Assembly (NCBI RefSeq): GCF_008039615.1
Contig: NZ_VDUZ01000022.1
Span: forward strand, 62,001 to 126,000
Reading direction: 5' to 3'
Source: Vineibacter terrae
GTDB taxonomy: Bacteria; Pseudomonadota; Alphaproteobacteria; Reyranellales; Reyranellaceae
DNA length: 64,000 bases
The position numbers were made by a program, and so were the translations under genes. Positions within the stretch are counted from its first letter, which is position 1. Every line of letters begins with the position of its first letter. Under the pieces are notes generated by a model, which saw only the letters and a list, made by a program, of their open reading frames with translations, was not told where the DNA came from and did no database searches. This document shows positions 41,164 to 50,636 of the stretch, piece after piece.

Positions 41164-42330
41164 TCACTTCACCGGCTCGAGGATGCTGACGTAGTTGGCG
41201 ACGGCGGCGCCGCCCATGTTGAAGATGCCGGCCAGCTTCGGCGCTTGCAGCTGCATGCCGCCGGCCGTGCCCGAGAGCTGCAGGCAGCTCATCACATGCA
41301 TCGACACGCCGGTGGCGCCGACCGGATGGCCCTTGGCCTTGAGCCCGCCTGAGACGTTGATCGGCAGCTTGCCGTCGCGCTCGACCCAACCCTCCAGGAT
41401 CGCCCGCTCGCCCTGGCCGCGCGGGGTCAGGCCCATCGCCTCGTACTCGATCAGCTCGGCCGAGGTGAAGCAGTCGTGGGTCTCCACGAAGCTGAGGTCG
41501 AGCAGGTCCAGCCGCGCCGATTCCAGTGCCCGCTTCCAGGCCAGCGTCGGGCCGTCGAACTGGATGATGTCGCGCTTGGACATCGGCAGGAAGTCGTTGA
41601 CGTGCTCGGCGGCGCGGAAGGCGATCGCCTGCTTCATGCCCAGGGCCGCGTCGGTATCGGCCAGGATCACGGCGGCGGCGCCGTCGGTGACCGGCGAGCA
41701 GTCGGTGCGCTTCAGCGGGCCGGCGACGAACGGGTTCTTGTCCGAGGGATTGCGGCAGAAGGCGTAGTCGAACTCCTTCTGGAAGTGGGCGAAGGGGTTC
41801 TTGACGCCGTTGCGGTGCGCCTTCACGGCGATGCGGGCCAGCGCATCGGACTTGTCGCCATAGCGCTGGAAGTAGGCCGAGGTGATCTTGCCGAAGATAC
41901 CGGCGAAGCCGGCCTCTATATTGGCCTCCTCGGCGACATAGGACGCCTTGATCAGCACGTCGCCGGCCTGGGCGCTGTTGAGCTCGGTCATCTTCTCGAC
42001 GCCGACCACCAGCACGAAGCGGGCCTTCTTCGCCGCCAGGCTGTTCAGCCCCATATGGATGGCGGCCGAGCCGGTGGCGCAGGCGTTCTCGACCCGGGTC
42101 GAAGGCTTGAAGCGCAGGTCCGGGTGGGTCTGCAGCGGCAGCGACGAATGGAACTCCTGCTTCACGAAGCCGCCGTTCATGTTGCCGACATAGATCACGT
42201 CGACGTCGCGCGGCTCGATGCCGGCATGGGCGATGGCCTCGCTCGCCACCTTCGTGATCAGCGACTCGCTGGTCTCGCCGTCGAGCTTGCCGAACTTGGA
42301 ATGGGCCCAGCCCACGATGCAGGCGGTCAT
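41164..42330 (-). CDS. Thiolase (acetyl-CoA acetyltransferase, SCP2 type)
   Basis: 388 residues. The nucleophilic Cys is in VENACATGSAA (about 80-90), with ETHDCFTSAELI (about 287-298) and SGGLKAKGHPVGATG (about 330-344) giving the catalytic His elements. It should perform thiolytic cleavage or condensation of acyl-CoA. In contrast to the copy at 10439 it keeps its Cys, and no DUF35 partner gene adjoins it. AGGAGG precedes the ATG at 42330. A 16-bp palindrome lies about 77 nt upstream. Alone as a transcription unit or downstream of the ABC operon (115 nt gap). Confidence 0.92.
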   Translation of the reverse strand: MTACIVGWAHSKFGKLDGETSESLITKVASEAIAHAGIEPRDVDVIYVGNMNGGFVKQEFHSSLPLQTHPDLRFKPSTRVENACATGSAAIHMGLNSLAAKKARFVLVVGVEKMTELNSAQAGDVLIKASYVAEEANIEAGFAGIFGKITSAYFQRYGDKSDALARIAVKAHRNGVKNPFAHFQKEFDYAFCRNPSDKNPFVAGPLKRTDCSPVTDGAAAVILADTDAALGMKQAIAFRAAEHVNDFLPMSKRDIIQFDGPTLAWKRALESARLDLLDLSFVETHDCFTSAELIEYEAMGLTPRGQGERAILEGWVERDGKLPINVSGGLKAKGHPVGATGVSMHVMSCLQLSGTAGGMQLQAPKLAGIFNMGGAAVANYVSILEPVK

Positions 42331-42406
42331 GAATGCCTCCTAGGCGAACGGTACATCACATTGAATGTAGGCCAGCCGTCCGCCGTGGTCGATGGTGCCT
42401 GTGGAA

Positions 42407-42422
42407 TAGTGCATATGCACTA
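42407..42422. promoter_or_regulatory. 16-bp perfect palindrome (operator-like)
   Basis: TAGTGCATATGCACTA, upstream of the thiolase start codon (42330, leftward) and just after the end of the ABC permease gene. MarR-type regulators of aromatic acid pathways often bind such TGCATATGCA-like cores, but no MarR gene is in the window. Confidence 0.55.
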
Positions 42423-42445
42423 ATTTCATCATGGGCCGCGCCGGA

Positions 42446-43333
42446 TCATCGCTCCTTGGGGTCGAGCGCGTCGCGCAGGCCGTCGCCCAGCAGGTTGAAG
42501 GACAGCACGGCGAGGAAGATGGCGACGCCGGGCCAGATCGCCATCCAGGGGGCGTTGGTCAGGAAGCGCTGCGCCGAGTTGAGCATGCTGCCCCAGGAGG
42601 GGGCCGGGGGCTGCTGCCCCAGGCCCAGGAACGACAGCGCCGCCTCGGCGATGATCGCCGCGGCGAGCGCCAGGGTCGCCTGCACCAGCAGCGGCGGCAG
42701 GATGTTGGGCAGGATATGGAACAGGGCGATGCGCCATCGCGGGTTGCCGACGGCGCGGGCCGCCTCGATGTAGTCCTCGACCCGCACCGCCATCACCTGG
42801 CCGCGCGTCAGCCGGATGAAGATCGGCGTGGCGGTGATGCCGATCGCGATCATGGCATTGCCCAGGCTGGGGCCGAGAAAGGCCGCGAGCGCGATGGCCA
42901 GGATCAGGAAGGGCGTCGCCAGCATGGCATCGGTGATGCGGCTGATGAGGGCATCGATCCAGCCGCCGACATAGCCGGCCACGATGCCCAGCGGCACGCC
43001 GATGCACAGCGCGATGCCCACCGAGATGATGCCGGCGCTCAGCGAGGCGCGCGCGCCGTAGATGACACGGCTCATGAGGTCGCGGCCGACCTCGTCGGTG
43101 CCGAACCAGTGCGCCGCCGACGGCGCCTTGCGCACCAGCGACCAGCTCTGCTGCAGCGGGTCGTAGGGCGCAATCCACGGCGCGAGCAGCGCCAGCACGA
43201 TGAAGACGGTGATGATGGCGAGGCCGACCATCGCGCCCTTGCGCCGCCGCAGGCGCCGCCAGGCGCGCCGGGCGGGGCTCTCGACCTGCAGCGCGTCGAC
43301 GCTCGCCATGCCGTTCGCGGTGATGCTGGCCAT
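42446..43333 (-). CDS. Dipeptide-type ABC importer permease, DppC/GsiD class
   Basis: 295 residues, with an N-terminal DppC-type helix (WRRLRRRKGAMVGLAI), the conserved HWFGTDEVGRDLMSRVIYGAR loop (about 76-96), the EAARAVG coupling helix, and five to six membrane spans. The start ATG 43333 lies 2 nt after the DppB stop codon, with GGAGC inside the end of that gene. Last gene of the seven-gene leftward operon from 50393. Pairs with 43336 as heterodimeric channel. Confidence 0.94.
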   Translation of the reverse strand: MASITANGMASVDALQVESPARRAWRRLRRRKGAMVGLAIITVFIVLALLAPWIAPYDPLQQSWSLVRKAPSAAHWFGTDEVGRDLMSRVIYGARASLSAGIISVGIALCIGVPLGIVAGYVGGWIDALISRITDAMLATPFLILAIALAAFLGPSLGNAMIAIGITATPIFIRLTRGQVMAVRVEDYIEAARAVGNPRWRIALFHILPNILPPLLVQATLALAAAIIAEAALSFLGLGQQPPAPSWGSMLNSAQRFLTNAPWMAIWPGVAIFLAVLSFNLLGDGLRDALDPKER

Positions 43334-43335
43334 GG

Positions 43336-44277
43336 TCAGCTCCGCAGCCGCGGGTTGGCCAGCATGTAGGCGATGTCGGCCAGCAGGTTGAGTGTGATGT
43401 AGGCGGTGGCGGTGACCAGCACGACGCCCTGCACCACGGCATAGTCGCGGTTGAAGACGGCGTCGACGATCAGCTTGCCGAAGCCGGGGACGGTGAAGAT
43501 CTGCTCCGTCAGCACGGCGCCCGACAGCAGCGTGCCCAGCTCCAGCGCGCCCAGGGTGATCACCGGCGTGAGCGCATTGCGCATGGCATGCTTGAGCACG
43601 ACCGAGCGCTCGAGCAGGCCCTTGGCGCGCGCGGTGCGGACATAGTCGCTCGACAGCACCTGCAGCATGGCGCCCCTCGTATGGCGCATCAGGACGGCGG
43701 CGATGGCATTGCCCAGCACGAAGGCCGGCATGATGGTGCTGGCGAGGCTCGCCCGCAGGTCCTCGCTCGGCCGCACGTAGCCGGACGCCGGCAGCCAGCC
43801 GAGCTGAACGGAGAACAGGAAGATCAGCAGGATGCCCAGCCAGAAGTTCGGCGTGCTGATGCCCCACAGCGCGAAGATGTTGGCGCCGTAGTCGAGCCAT
43901 GTGTCCTTGTACACCGCAGAGACGATGCCGGCGCCGACGCCGATCACCAGCGCGATCAGGATCGCCATGCCGGCGAGCTGCGCCGTGACCGGCAGCTTCT
44001 CGAGCACGAGGTCGAGCACCGGCTTCTTGATGCGCATGGACTCGCCGAGATCGCCCGACAGCACGCCCTTCATCCAGTAGACGTATTGCACGGGAATCGG
44101 CTGATCGAGCCGGTACTGGGCACGGATCTGCGCGATGACCTCCGGATCGCGATCCTCGCCGGCCATGATCAGCGCCGGATCGCCGGGAAGAAGCTGCTGC
44201 AGCCCGAAGATGATCACCGACACGAAGAACAGCGTCGGGATGAGCTGCAGCAGGCGGCGGCCCAGGAACGGGAGCAT
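43336..44277 (-). CDS. Dipeptide-type ABC importer permease, DppB/GsiC class
   Basis: 313 residues. FLGRRLLQLIPTLFFVSVIIF start, the LPGDPA signature (about 30-35), the GDLGESMR loop, the EAA-like coupling region DYVRTARAKGL (about 218-228) and six predicted membrane spans. It starts 11 nt after the binding-protein stop codon without an obvious ribosome-binding site, suggesting coupling. Forms the membrane pore with the 42446 product. Confidence 0.94.
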   Translation of the reverse strand: MLPFLGRRLLQLIPTLFFVSVIIFGLQQLLPGDPALIMAGEDRDPEVIAQIRAQYRLDQPIPVQYVYWMKGVLSGDLGESMRIKKPVLDLVLEKLPVTAQLAGMAILIALVIGVGAGIVSAVYKDTWLDYGANIFALWGISTPNFWLGILLIFLFSVQLGWLPASGYVRPSEDLRASLASTIMPAFVLGNAIAAVLMRHTRGAMLQVLSSDYVRTARAKGLLERSVVLKHAMRNALTPVITLGALELGTLLSGAVLTEQIFTVPGFGKLIVDAVFNRDYAVVQGVVLVTATAYITLNLLADIAYMLANPRLRS

Positions 44278-44288
44278 GCTGCGGCCCG

Positions 44289-45809
44289 CTATTTCAGCCG
44301 CAGCCCCACGACGCGGACCAGGCCGTCTGGCATCGGCTTGTAGCCTTCCAGCCGCTCGGTATGCGCGATCAGCACCCGGCGGTGGTAGAGATAGATGATG
44401 TGGCCCTCGTTCTCCCCGACCATGCGCTTGGCAACGATCTCGTACATGTGCTTGCGGCCTTCGGGCTCGGACAGGGTGCGCGCCTTGTTCAGCGCCTCGT
44501 CGGTGCCGGGATCGCAATAGCCGGAAACGTTCTGGGGCGCCTTGCAGGCAGCGAAGGCGTAGATGTTGCCGTCGGGGTCGGTGCGGCCGGACCAGCCGAT
44601 CAGGTAGGCCTGGTATTCGCCGAGCTCGGATTGCTTCAGCGAGGTCGCGAACTCCGTAACACGGATCTTCATGTCGAAGCCGACCTCCGCCACCATCGAC
44701 TGGATCAGCTCGGCGACCTGGCGGGTCTCGGGGTTGTTGGGCACCATGAAGTCGATGGCGAGCGGACCGTTGACGCCGGCTTCCTTCAGCAGGGCTTTCG
44801 CCTTGGCCACGTCGCGCTTCGGGATCGGCACGCTCTGCTGGTAGTAGGGATGCTGCGGGCTGACCCACTGGTTGCCGGGCACGAACTCGCCGTTGAAGAC
44901 GACCTGGTTCAGGGCATCGCGATCGAGCGCCAGCTCGAACGCCTTGCGCACCTTGGCGCTCTTGGCCAGCGGTGTATCGGCCTTGGGACCGTTGCTGAGG
45001 TTGATGGTCAGGCCCTGGTAGCCGATCTCCACGGCGCTCACCAGCTTGAGCTTGGGCGTGTCGCGGATGGTCTTGATGTCGGTGGCCAGCGGCCGCTCGA
45101 TCAGGTCGAGGCCGCCGGAACGCAGGTTCGCCAGCCGCACCGTCGAATCGACGATCGGCAGGTAGGTGATCTTGTCGATATGGACGTTGGCCTTGTCCCA
45201 GTAGTCGGCGAACTTCTCGACCACGATGCGGTCCTGCTGCACGCGTTCGACGAACTTGTAGGGCCCGGCGCAGACCGGCTTGTTGCCGAACTTGTCGCCG
45301 GCTTCCTTGGCGGCCTTGGGCGACACCATCATGCCGGCGCGGTCGGTGAGCTGCGCCAGCAGCGGCGAGAACGGCGCCTTCAGCAGCAGGCGGATCGTCA
45401 TCGGATCGACGACCTCGACCTTGTCGACCTGCCCCAGCTCCGGCTTGCGGAACGAGCCGGTCATGGTCATGTGGCGTTCGAGGCTGTACTTGGCCGCCTC
45501 GGCGTCGAACGGCTCGCCGTCGTGGAACTTCACGCCCGGCCGCAGCTTGATCGTGACGGTCTTGCCGTCGGCCGAGGCCTCGTGCGACAGCGCCAGCTGC
45601 GGCACGATGTTGAGCTTCTCGTCGATGTCGAACAGCTTGTCGCAGATCGACGCGAAGACGATGCGCCCGACATAGGTGCGGGCCAGGCTCGGATCCAGCA
45701 CATCGGGATCCTCGGCCAGCCCGATGCGCAGATGCGTCTGGGCCTGCGCCGCGCCGGCCAGCGACAGGGCCAGCGCGGCGGCGATCGCGATACTCCTCCC
45801 AACTTTCAT
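44289..45809 (-). CDS. Periplasmic peptide/glutathione-type binding protein (SBP family 5)
   Basis: 506 residues; signal peptide IAIAAALALSLAGAAQAQ. Family-5 hallmarks: PDVLDPSLARTYVGRIVFASI, LRPGVKFHDGEPFDAE (about 90-105), VCAGPYKFVE, KVRKAFELALDR and YLIGWSGRTDPDGNI. Binding proteins of this class take di/oligopeptides, glutathione (GsiB) or nickel. The operon with GGT favours glutathione-derived or gamma-glutamyl ligands, but this is inferred from context. AAGGGAGG precedes the ATG at 45809. Confidence 0.93.
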   Translation of the reverse strand: MKVGRSIAIAAALALSLAGAAQAQTHLRIGLAEDPDVLDPSLARTYVGRIVFASICDKLFDIDEKLNIVPQLALSHEASADGKTVTIKLRPGVKFHDGEPFDAEAAKYSLERHMTMTGSFRKPELGQVDKVEVVDPMTIRLLLKAPFSPLLAQLTDRAGMMVSPKAAKEAGDKFGNKPVCAGPYKFVERVQQDRIVVEKFADYWDKANVHIDKITYLPIVDSTVRLANLRSGGLDLIERPLATDIKTIRDTPKLKLVSAVEIGYQGLTINLSNGPKADTPLAKSAKVRKAFELALDRDALNQVVFNGEFVPGNQWVSPQHPYYQQSVPIPKRDVAKAKALLKEAGVNGPLAIDFMVPNNPETRQVAELIQSMVAEVGFDMKIRVTEFATSLKQSELGEYQAYLIGWSGRTDPDGNIYAFAACKAPQNVSGYCDPGTDEALNKARTLSEPEGRKHMYEIVAKRMVGENEGHIIYLYHRRVLIAHTERLEGYKPMPDGLVRVVGLRLK

Positions 45810-45834
45810 GTCTGCCTCCCTTGAATTCTGCGGC

Positions 45835-46893
45835 TCACTCGGCTGCCCTCACGAAGGCGGCCTGCAGCTTCTCCAGGACCGCGCTCGCGGTCCCCTCCCG
45901 CGGCACCAGCTGGCTTGCGTCCGGCAGCTCGCGCCAGCGATGGCAGGCCGTGGCATGGCCGGCCGGGTCGCCGACCAGGCCGGGCCGCTCGCTGCGGCAG
46001 CGGTCGATCGCATGCGGGCAGCGCGTGTGCAGATGGCAGCCCGGCGGCGGCGCGATCGGGCTGGGCACGTCGCCCTGCAGGATCTGCCGGTCACGATGCG
46101 CGCCCGGCGACGGCACGGGTATCGCCGACAGCAGGGCCCGCGTGTAGGGATGGCGCGGCGCGGCGAACAGCGCGTCGGCATTGGCCATTTCCACGATCCG
46201 GCCCAGGTACATCACCGCGATGCGGTCGGCGATGTGCTTCACGACCGCCAGATCGTGGGAGATGAAGATGTAGCTCAGGCCCAGCCGGCGCTGCAGCGCG
46301 CGCAGCAGGTTCAGCACCTGGGCGCGGATCGACACGTCGAGCGCCGAGACCGGCTCGTCGCACACGATCAGCTTGGGCTCGACGGCCAGCGCCCGGGCGA
46401 TGCCGATGCGCTGGCGCTGGCCGCCGGAGAACTCGTGCGGGTAGCGGCGCGCATGCGCCGGGTCGAGGCCGACAGTGGCCAGCAGCGCGCCGACGCGCTC
46501 CTTGCGCCGGTCCGGCGGCACGACACGATGCAGCAGCAGCGGCTCCTCGAGGATCTGGCCCACGGTCATGCGCGGGTTCAGCGACGCGTACGGGTCCTGG
46601 AAGATCAGCTGCGCATGGCGGCGCCGGGCGCGCAGCTCGGCCTCGTTGTCGCCGAAGATATCGCGGCCCTCGAAACGCACCGCGCCGGCGGTCGGCTCGA
46701 TCAGGCGCAGCACGAGGCGTCCGACGGTGGACTTGCCGCAACCCGACTCGCCGACCAGCGCCAGGGTCTCGCCGGCATTGAGGTCGAAGCTGATGCCGTC
46801 GACCGCCTTCACGGTGGCCGTCGGCCGCCCCAGTAGCGACCGGCGAGCCACAAAATGCTTCACGAGGCCGTCGACCTGGATCAGCGGAGTCAT
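45835..46893 (-). CDS. Dipeptide-type ABC importer ATPase, DppF class
   Basis: 352 residues. Walker [10 protein letters not shown] (about 48-56), signature [14 protein letters not shown], Walker [13 protein letters not shown], and the oligopeptide/dipeptide C-terminal extension with [15 protein letters not shown], which in related ATPases binds an iron-sulfur cluster. Its ATG overlaps the preceding ATPase stop codon by 4 nt. Slightly long C-terminus ([21 protein letters not shown]). Confidence 0.95.
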   Translation of the reverse strand: MTPLIQVDGLVKHFVARRSLLGRPTATVKAVDGISFDLNAGETLALVGESGCGKSTVGRLVLRLIEPTAGAVRFEGRDIFGDNEAELRARRRHAQLIFQDPYASLNPRMTVGQILEEPLLLHRVVPPDRRKERVGALLATVGLDPAHARRYPHEFSGGQRQRIGIARALAVEPKLIVCDEPVSALDVSIRAQVLNLLRALQRRLGLSYIFISHDLAVVKHIADRIAVMYLGRIVEMANADALFAAPRHPYTRALLSAIPVPSPGAHRDRQILQGDVPSPIAPPPGCHLHTRCPHAIDRCRSERPGLVGDPAGHATACHRWRELPDASQLVPREGTASAVLEKLQAAFVRAAE

Positions 46894-47876
46894 TGCACGA
46901 GGTGCTCCAGAGGCGCTCTCCAGCAGCGCGACATGTGCCCTGCGGCGACCTCGACCGGCGGCGGCGCCTCACGGCGGCAGCGCTCGTCGGCGAACGGGCA
47001 GCGTCGCGCGAAGCGGCAGCCGGGCGGCGGCGCCGTCATGTTGGGCACGGTCCCGTCGATGGCGGCCAGCCGGTCGCGTCGCTGGTCGAGCCGCGGGATC
47101 GAGCCCAGCAGGCCGACGGTGTAGGGATGCTGCGGCTGCGCGAACAGCGCTGCGACGGGCGCGCGCTCGACCACCTGGCCGGCATACATCACGACGATGT
47201 CGTCGCACAGCTCGGCGACCACGCCCAGGTCGTGCGTGATCAGGATGATCGCGGTGCCGGTCTCGGCGCGCAGCCGGCGCATCAGGTCCAGGATCTGCGC
47301 CTGGATGGTGACGTCGAGCGCCGTGGTCGGCTCGTCGGCGATCAGAAGCTGAGGGTCGCAGGCCAGCGCCATCGCGATCATCGCGCGCTGGCGCATGCCG
47401 CCGGACAGGTGGTGCGGGTAGTCGTCGACCCGCTGCTCCGGCGAGGGGATGCGCACATGGCGCAGCATCTCGATGGCATGGGCGCGGGCTTCGCGCGGCG
47501 AGGCGCCGCGATGGCGGATGACGGCTTCGGCGATCTGGTCGCCCACCGTGTAGGACGGGTTCAGCGACGTCATCGGCTCCTGGAAGATCATCGCCAGGCG
47601 ATCGCCGCGCAGGTCGCGCAAGGTGCGGTCGGCGGCGCGCAGCAGGTCGGTCCCTTCGAACATCACCGAGCCCGACACCCGCGCACTCTGCTTCGGCAGC
47701 AGGCCCATGATCGACAGGGAGGTCACGCTCTTGCCGCAGCCCGACTCGCCCACGATGCCCAGGGTGCGGCCGCGCTGCAGCGCGAAGCCCACGCCGTCGA
47801 CCGCCAGCGTCGTGCGGCCGTCGTCGCCGGCGAAGGCGACGCGCAGGTCATCGACGGCAAGCAGCGGCTCTGTCAT
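46890..47876 (-). CDS. Dipeptide-type ABC importer ATPase, DppD class
   Basis: 328 residues. Walker [10 protein letters not shown] (about 44-52), [16 protein letters not shown], signature [15 protein letters not shown], Walker [13 protein letters not shown], and the Cys-rich [14 protein letters not shown] end. Overlaps the DUF1028 gene upstream and the DppF gene downstream by 4 nt each (ATGA), so the middle of the operon is tightly coupled. Confidence 0.95.
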   Translation of the reverse strand: MTEPLLAVDDLRVAFAGDDGRTTLAVDGVGFALQRGRTLGIVGESGCGKSVTSLSIMGLLPKQSARVSGSVMFEGTDLLRAADRTLRDLRGDRLAMIFQEPMTSLNPSYTVGDQIAEAVIRHRGASPREARAHAIEMLRHVRIPSPEQRVDDYPHHLSGGMRQRAMIAMALACDPQLLIADEPTTALDVTIQAQILDLMRRLRAETGTAIILITHDLGVVAELCDDIVVMYAGQVVERAPVAALFAQPQHPYTVGLLGSIPRLDQRRDRLAAIDGTVPNMTAPPPGCRFARRCPFADERCRREAPPPVEVAAGHMSRCWRAPLEHLVQ

Positions 47877-48586
47877 GCGGTCTCGGCAGCCTGGCCGGCG
47901 GCAATGCCGGCCTCGATGGTGGCGCGGTCGGTCGTGCCGGCGGGATTGCGCCGGCTCGGCATGAACTTGCGGAAATGGACCCAGTGCGCGCGGCTGATCG
48001 CCTCGAGCCGCTCCAGCTCGGACAGCGGATCGGCATGATCGTCGACCCGCAGGTCGAGGTCGGCGTATTCTTCTTCGCCATGGATCAGCAGCGCGGCCGA
48101 CTGCTTGCCGCGCTTGTCGCCACCGGCGGCCTCGCCGGCCTGGAGGGCGGCGATCAGCCGGCGGGCGAAGGGCAGCGCCGCGTTGGCCCGCAGCGCCGCA
48201 GCGGTCTGCGCGACCACCTGCGGTCCGGCCAGCATGTTGCCGGCCACCGAGAAGGTTTCATCGACGATATGGCCGCACCAGTCGATGCAGGCCGATCCGG
48301 TGTGGGCGGCGATGCGGCCGCTGCCGTCCATGACATGCACCTGCCGGTGGGCCTGCCCGGAATCGGCGTCGGTCAGCAGGCGCACGACGTCGGCTGCCGG
48401 CACGCCCTCGCGCAGCAGCGCAAGGCCATGCGTGCCATAGAACGGGTTGACGAGCGCCTGCGTCGCCACGGCGCCGACGCCGGTCATGATGTAGGGGACG
48501 CGGGCGCCGACCGCGAAGAAGCGGGTGGCGACGGCGATGCCGAGCGCGCCGGTGGCCGCATCGCGGGCGATGATCGACCATGTCAT
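47873..48586 (-). CDS. DUF1028 Ntn-hydrolase-like protein
   Basis: 237 residues starting [21 protein letters not shown], the conserved DUF1028 entry. Further conserved patterns: [32 protein letters not shown] and the central [13 protein letters not shown]. The family has an Ntn-hydrolase fold of unknown substrate. GGAGC precedes the ATG at 48586. Sits between GGT and the importer ATPases, overlapping the latter, which suggests a second amide- or peptide-cleaving step before or after uptake. Confidence 0.9.
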   Translation of the reverse strand: MTWSIIARDAATGALGIAVATRFFAVGARVPYIMTGVGAVATQALVNPFYGTHGLALLREGVPAADVVRLLTDADSGQAHRQVHVMDGSGRIAAHTGSACIDWCGHIVDETFSVAGNMLAGPQVVAQTAAALRANAALPFARRLIAALQAGEAAGGDKRGKQSAALLIHGEEEYADLDLRVDDHADPLSELERLEAISRAHWVHFRKFMPSRRNPAGTTDRATIEAGIAAGQAAETA

Positions 48587-48599
48587 CGGGCCGCTCCGC

Positions 48600-50393
48600 T
48601 CATCTTCCGGCCGCGTAGCCCTGCATGCCGCGCGGATTGGCGGCTGCGCGGCGCCAGGGATCCTCACGCGATGCCGCCGTCAGGCGGCCTTCCGACCAGT
48701 CGTCGCCGACCTCGACGACGTGGCCGCGTTGGCGCAGCGTGTCGATCGTCGCGGCCGGCACGCGGTTCTCCACCACCATCACGCCCGGCCGTGCCGTGCG
48801 CGGCCAGAACGAGCCGGGGAAATGCTCGCTGTGCCAGGCGGGCGCGTCGATCGCCTCCTGCAGGTTCATGCCGCAATGGACATGGCGCAGGAAGAACTGC
48901 GTGATCCATTGATCCTGCTGGTCGCCGCCAGGAGAGCCCCAGGCGAGATAGGGCTGTCCATCGCGCAGCGCCAGGGTGGGCGTCAGGGTCGTGCGCGGCC
49001 GCTTGCCCGGCGCCAGCGAGCCCGGCAGCCCTTCCTCCAGCCAGAACATCTGGGCGCGCGTGCCCAGGGGGAAGCCGAGCTCGGGAATGACCGGCGAGCT
49101 CTGCAGCCAGCCGCCGCTGGGCGTCGCGGTGACCATGTTGCCGTCGCGATCGATGATGTCGAAGTGCACGGTATCGCCGGAGGCCTGGCCGAGGCGGCCC
49201 ACTGTCGGCTCGCCGGCACCCGCCGCGGCGCGCTGGCCGTCGGCACGGCGCAGCGTCACGACACCGCCGAAGCCGTCGATGCGGCCGGGCCGCAGCTCCA
49301 GCGATGCCGAGTCGGAAACCAGCTTGCGCCGCTCGGCGTTGTAGGCGTCGGACAGCAGGGTCGCCATCGGCACCTCGACGAAGGCAGGATCGCCGTAGAA
49401 CGCCTCGCGGTCGGCATAGGCCAGCTTGGCGCATTCGACCTGAAGATGGATGAACGCGGCGCTGGTCGGGTCCATGCCGTCAAGATCGAAGCCCTGCAGC
49501 AGGGCGAGCTGCTGCAGCATGGCCGGGCCCTGACCCCAGGGGCCGGTCTTGCAGACGGTGTAGCGTCCATACTGATATGTCAGCGGCGCCTCGACGCTCG
49601 CCTGCCAGCGCGCCATGTCGTCGCCGGTCAGGACGCCCTTGTGCGGCCGGCCGCTGACATCCATGACGTCCTGCGTGCGGCAGAAGCGGTCGATCGCCTC
49701 GGCGACGAAGCCCTGCGACCAGGTGCGGCGCGCGCGCTCGATCTGCGCAACGCGGTCGGCGCCGGCGCTTTCAGCCTCGCGCGCGATCCGGCCATAGGTC
49801 TCGGCGACGGCAGGGTTGCGGAAGAGCGAGCCCGGCTTGGGCACGTCGCCGCGCGGCAGGAACACGGCGGCCGAGGTCTGCCAGTGCGTCTCGAACTGCT
49901 CGCGCACCGTGGCGATGGTGGCGCAGGCACGCTCGACGATGGGATGGCCATCGCGCGCATAGCCTATGGCGGGCGCCAGCACGTCGGCCGGCCGCATCGT
50001 GCCGTAGTCGCGCAGCAGCAGCATCCATGCGTCGAACGTGCCGGGGACGCAGGCCGCCAGCAGCCCCGTGCCCGGCACCATGTCCAGCCCCTGGCCGCGG
50101 TAGTGCGCGATCGTCGCGCCGGCCGGCGCCGGGCCCTGGCCGCAGATCACCTCGGGCCGGCCGCGGCGCACGTCGTGGAGGATGATCGGCACGTCGCCGC
50201 CGGGGCCGCACAGATGCGGCTCGACCACCTGCAGCGTGAGCGCCGTCGCGACGGCGGCATCGAAGGCGTTGCCGCCCTTCTCGAGGATCGACATGCCCAC
50301 GGCCGTGGCGATCCAGTGCGTCGACGTCACCACCCCGAACGTGCCGGTGATCTCGGGCCGGGTGGTGAACGGATTGGGGTTGATGAATTTCAT
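48600..50393 (-). CDS. ggt: Gamma-glutamyltransferase family protein
   Basis: 597 residues, typical for GGT-fold proenzymes that cut themselves before a Thr nucleophile. GGNAFDAAVATALTLQVVEPH (about 40-60) and HLCGPGGDVPIIL mark the large subunit. The small subunit would begin at T408 in GDTVHFDIIDRDGNM, the family autoprocessing position, followed by GTRAQMFW and SPGGDQQDQW. The GGT-type family also contains cephalosporin acylases and other hydrolases. No signal peptide is evident from ATG 50393 (MKFINPNPFTTRP), unlike E. coli GGT, so it may be cytoplasmic. First gene of the operon. Confidence 0.9.
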   Translation of the reverse strand: MKFINPNPFTTRPEITGTFGVVTSTHWIATAVGMSILEKGGNAFDAAVATALTLQVVEPHLCGPGGDVPIILHDVRRGRPEVICGQGPAPAGATIAHYRGQGLDMVPGTGLLAACVPGTFDAWMLLLRDYGTMRPADVLAPAIGYARDGHPIVERACATIATVREQFETHWQTSAAVFLPRGDVPKPGSLFRNPAVAETYGRIAREAESAGADRVAQIERARRTWSQGFVAEAIDRFCRTQDVMDVSGRPHKGVLTGDDMARWQASVEAPLTYQYGRYTVCKTGPWGQGPAMLQQLALLQGFDLDGMDPTSAAFIHLQVECAKLAYADREAFYGDPAFVEVPMATLLSDAYNAERRKLVSDSASLELRPGRIDGFGGVVTLRRADGQRAAAGAGEPTVGRLGQASGDTVHFDIIDRDGNMVTATPSGGWLQSSPVIPELGFPLGTRAQMFWLEEGLPGSLAPGKRPRTTLTPTLALRDGQPYLAWGSPGGDQQDQWITQFFLRHVHCGMNLQEAIDAPAWHSEHFPGSFWPRTARPGVMVVENRVPAATIDTLRQRGHVVEVGDDWSEGRLTAASREDPWRRAAANPRGMQGYAAGR

Positions 50394-50636
50394 GGGCGTG
50401 ATGATCCGCGCTGCGGTCAGGGACGGCCGCGGGCCGAACGTTGGCACAGATATGGCGGCCAGCCTAGCAGGCAGCCGCTTCACGAAATGACGATGCGCCG
50501 GGCGCCGGCACCCGGGCAGGACACCCGTTCGGCGGCCGATCCGGGACATATCTCGCATCTGCAGCGCAACTCGGCCATAATTCGGCCGTGGGGGCCGCGT
50601 TATTGTGGTGTCCGAGGTTCTTCTACGGGACGTGCC

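Noticed and set aside
48525-50636. Long plus-strand frame leading into the serine protease
   Set aside because: It is antisense to the GGT and DUF1028 genes and has low-complexity Arg/Ala/Gly sequence. The protease proper begins at 50637, where the membrane segment and family features start.
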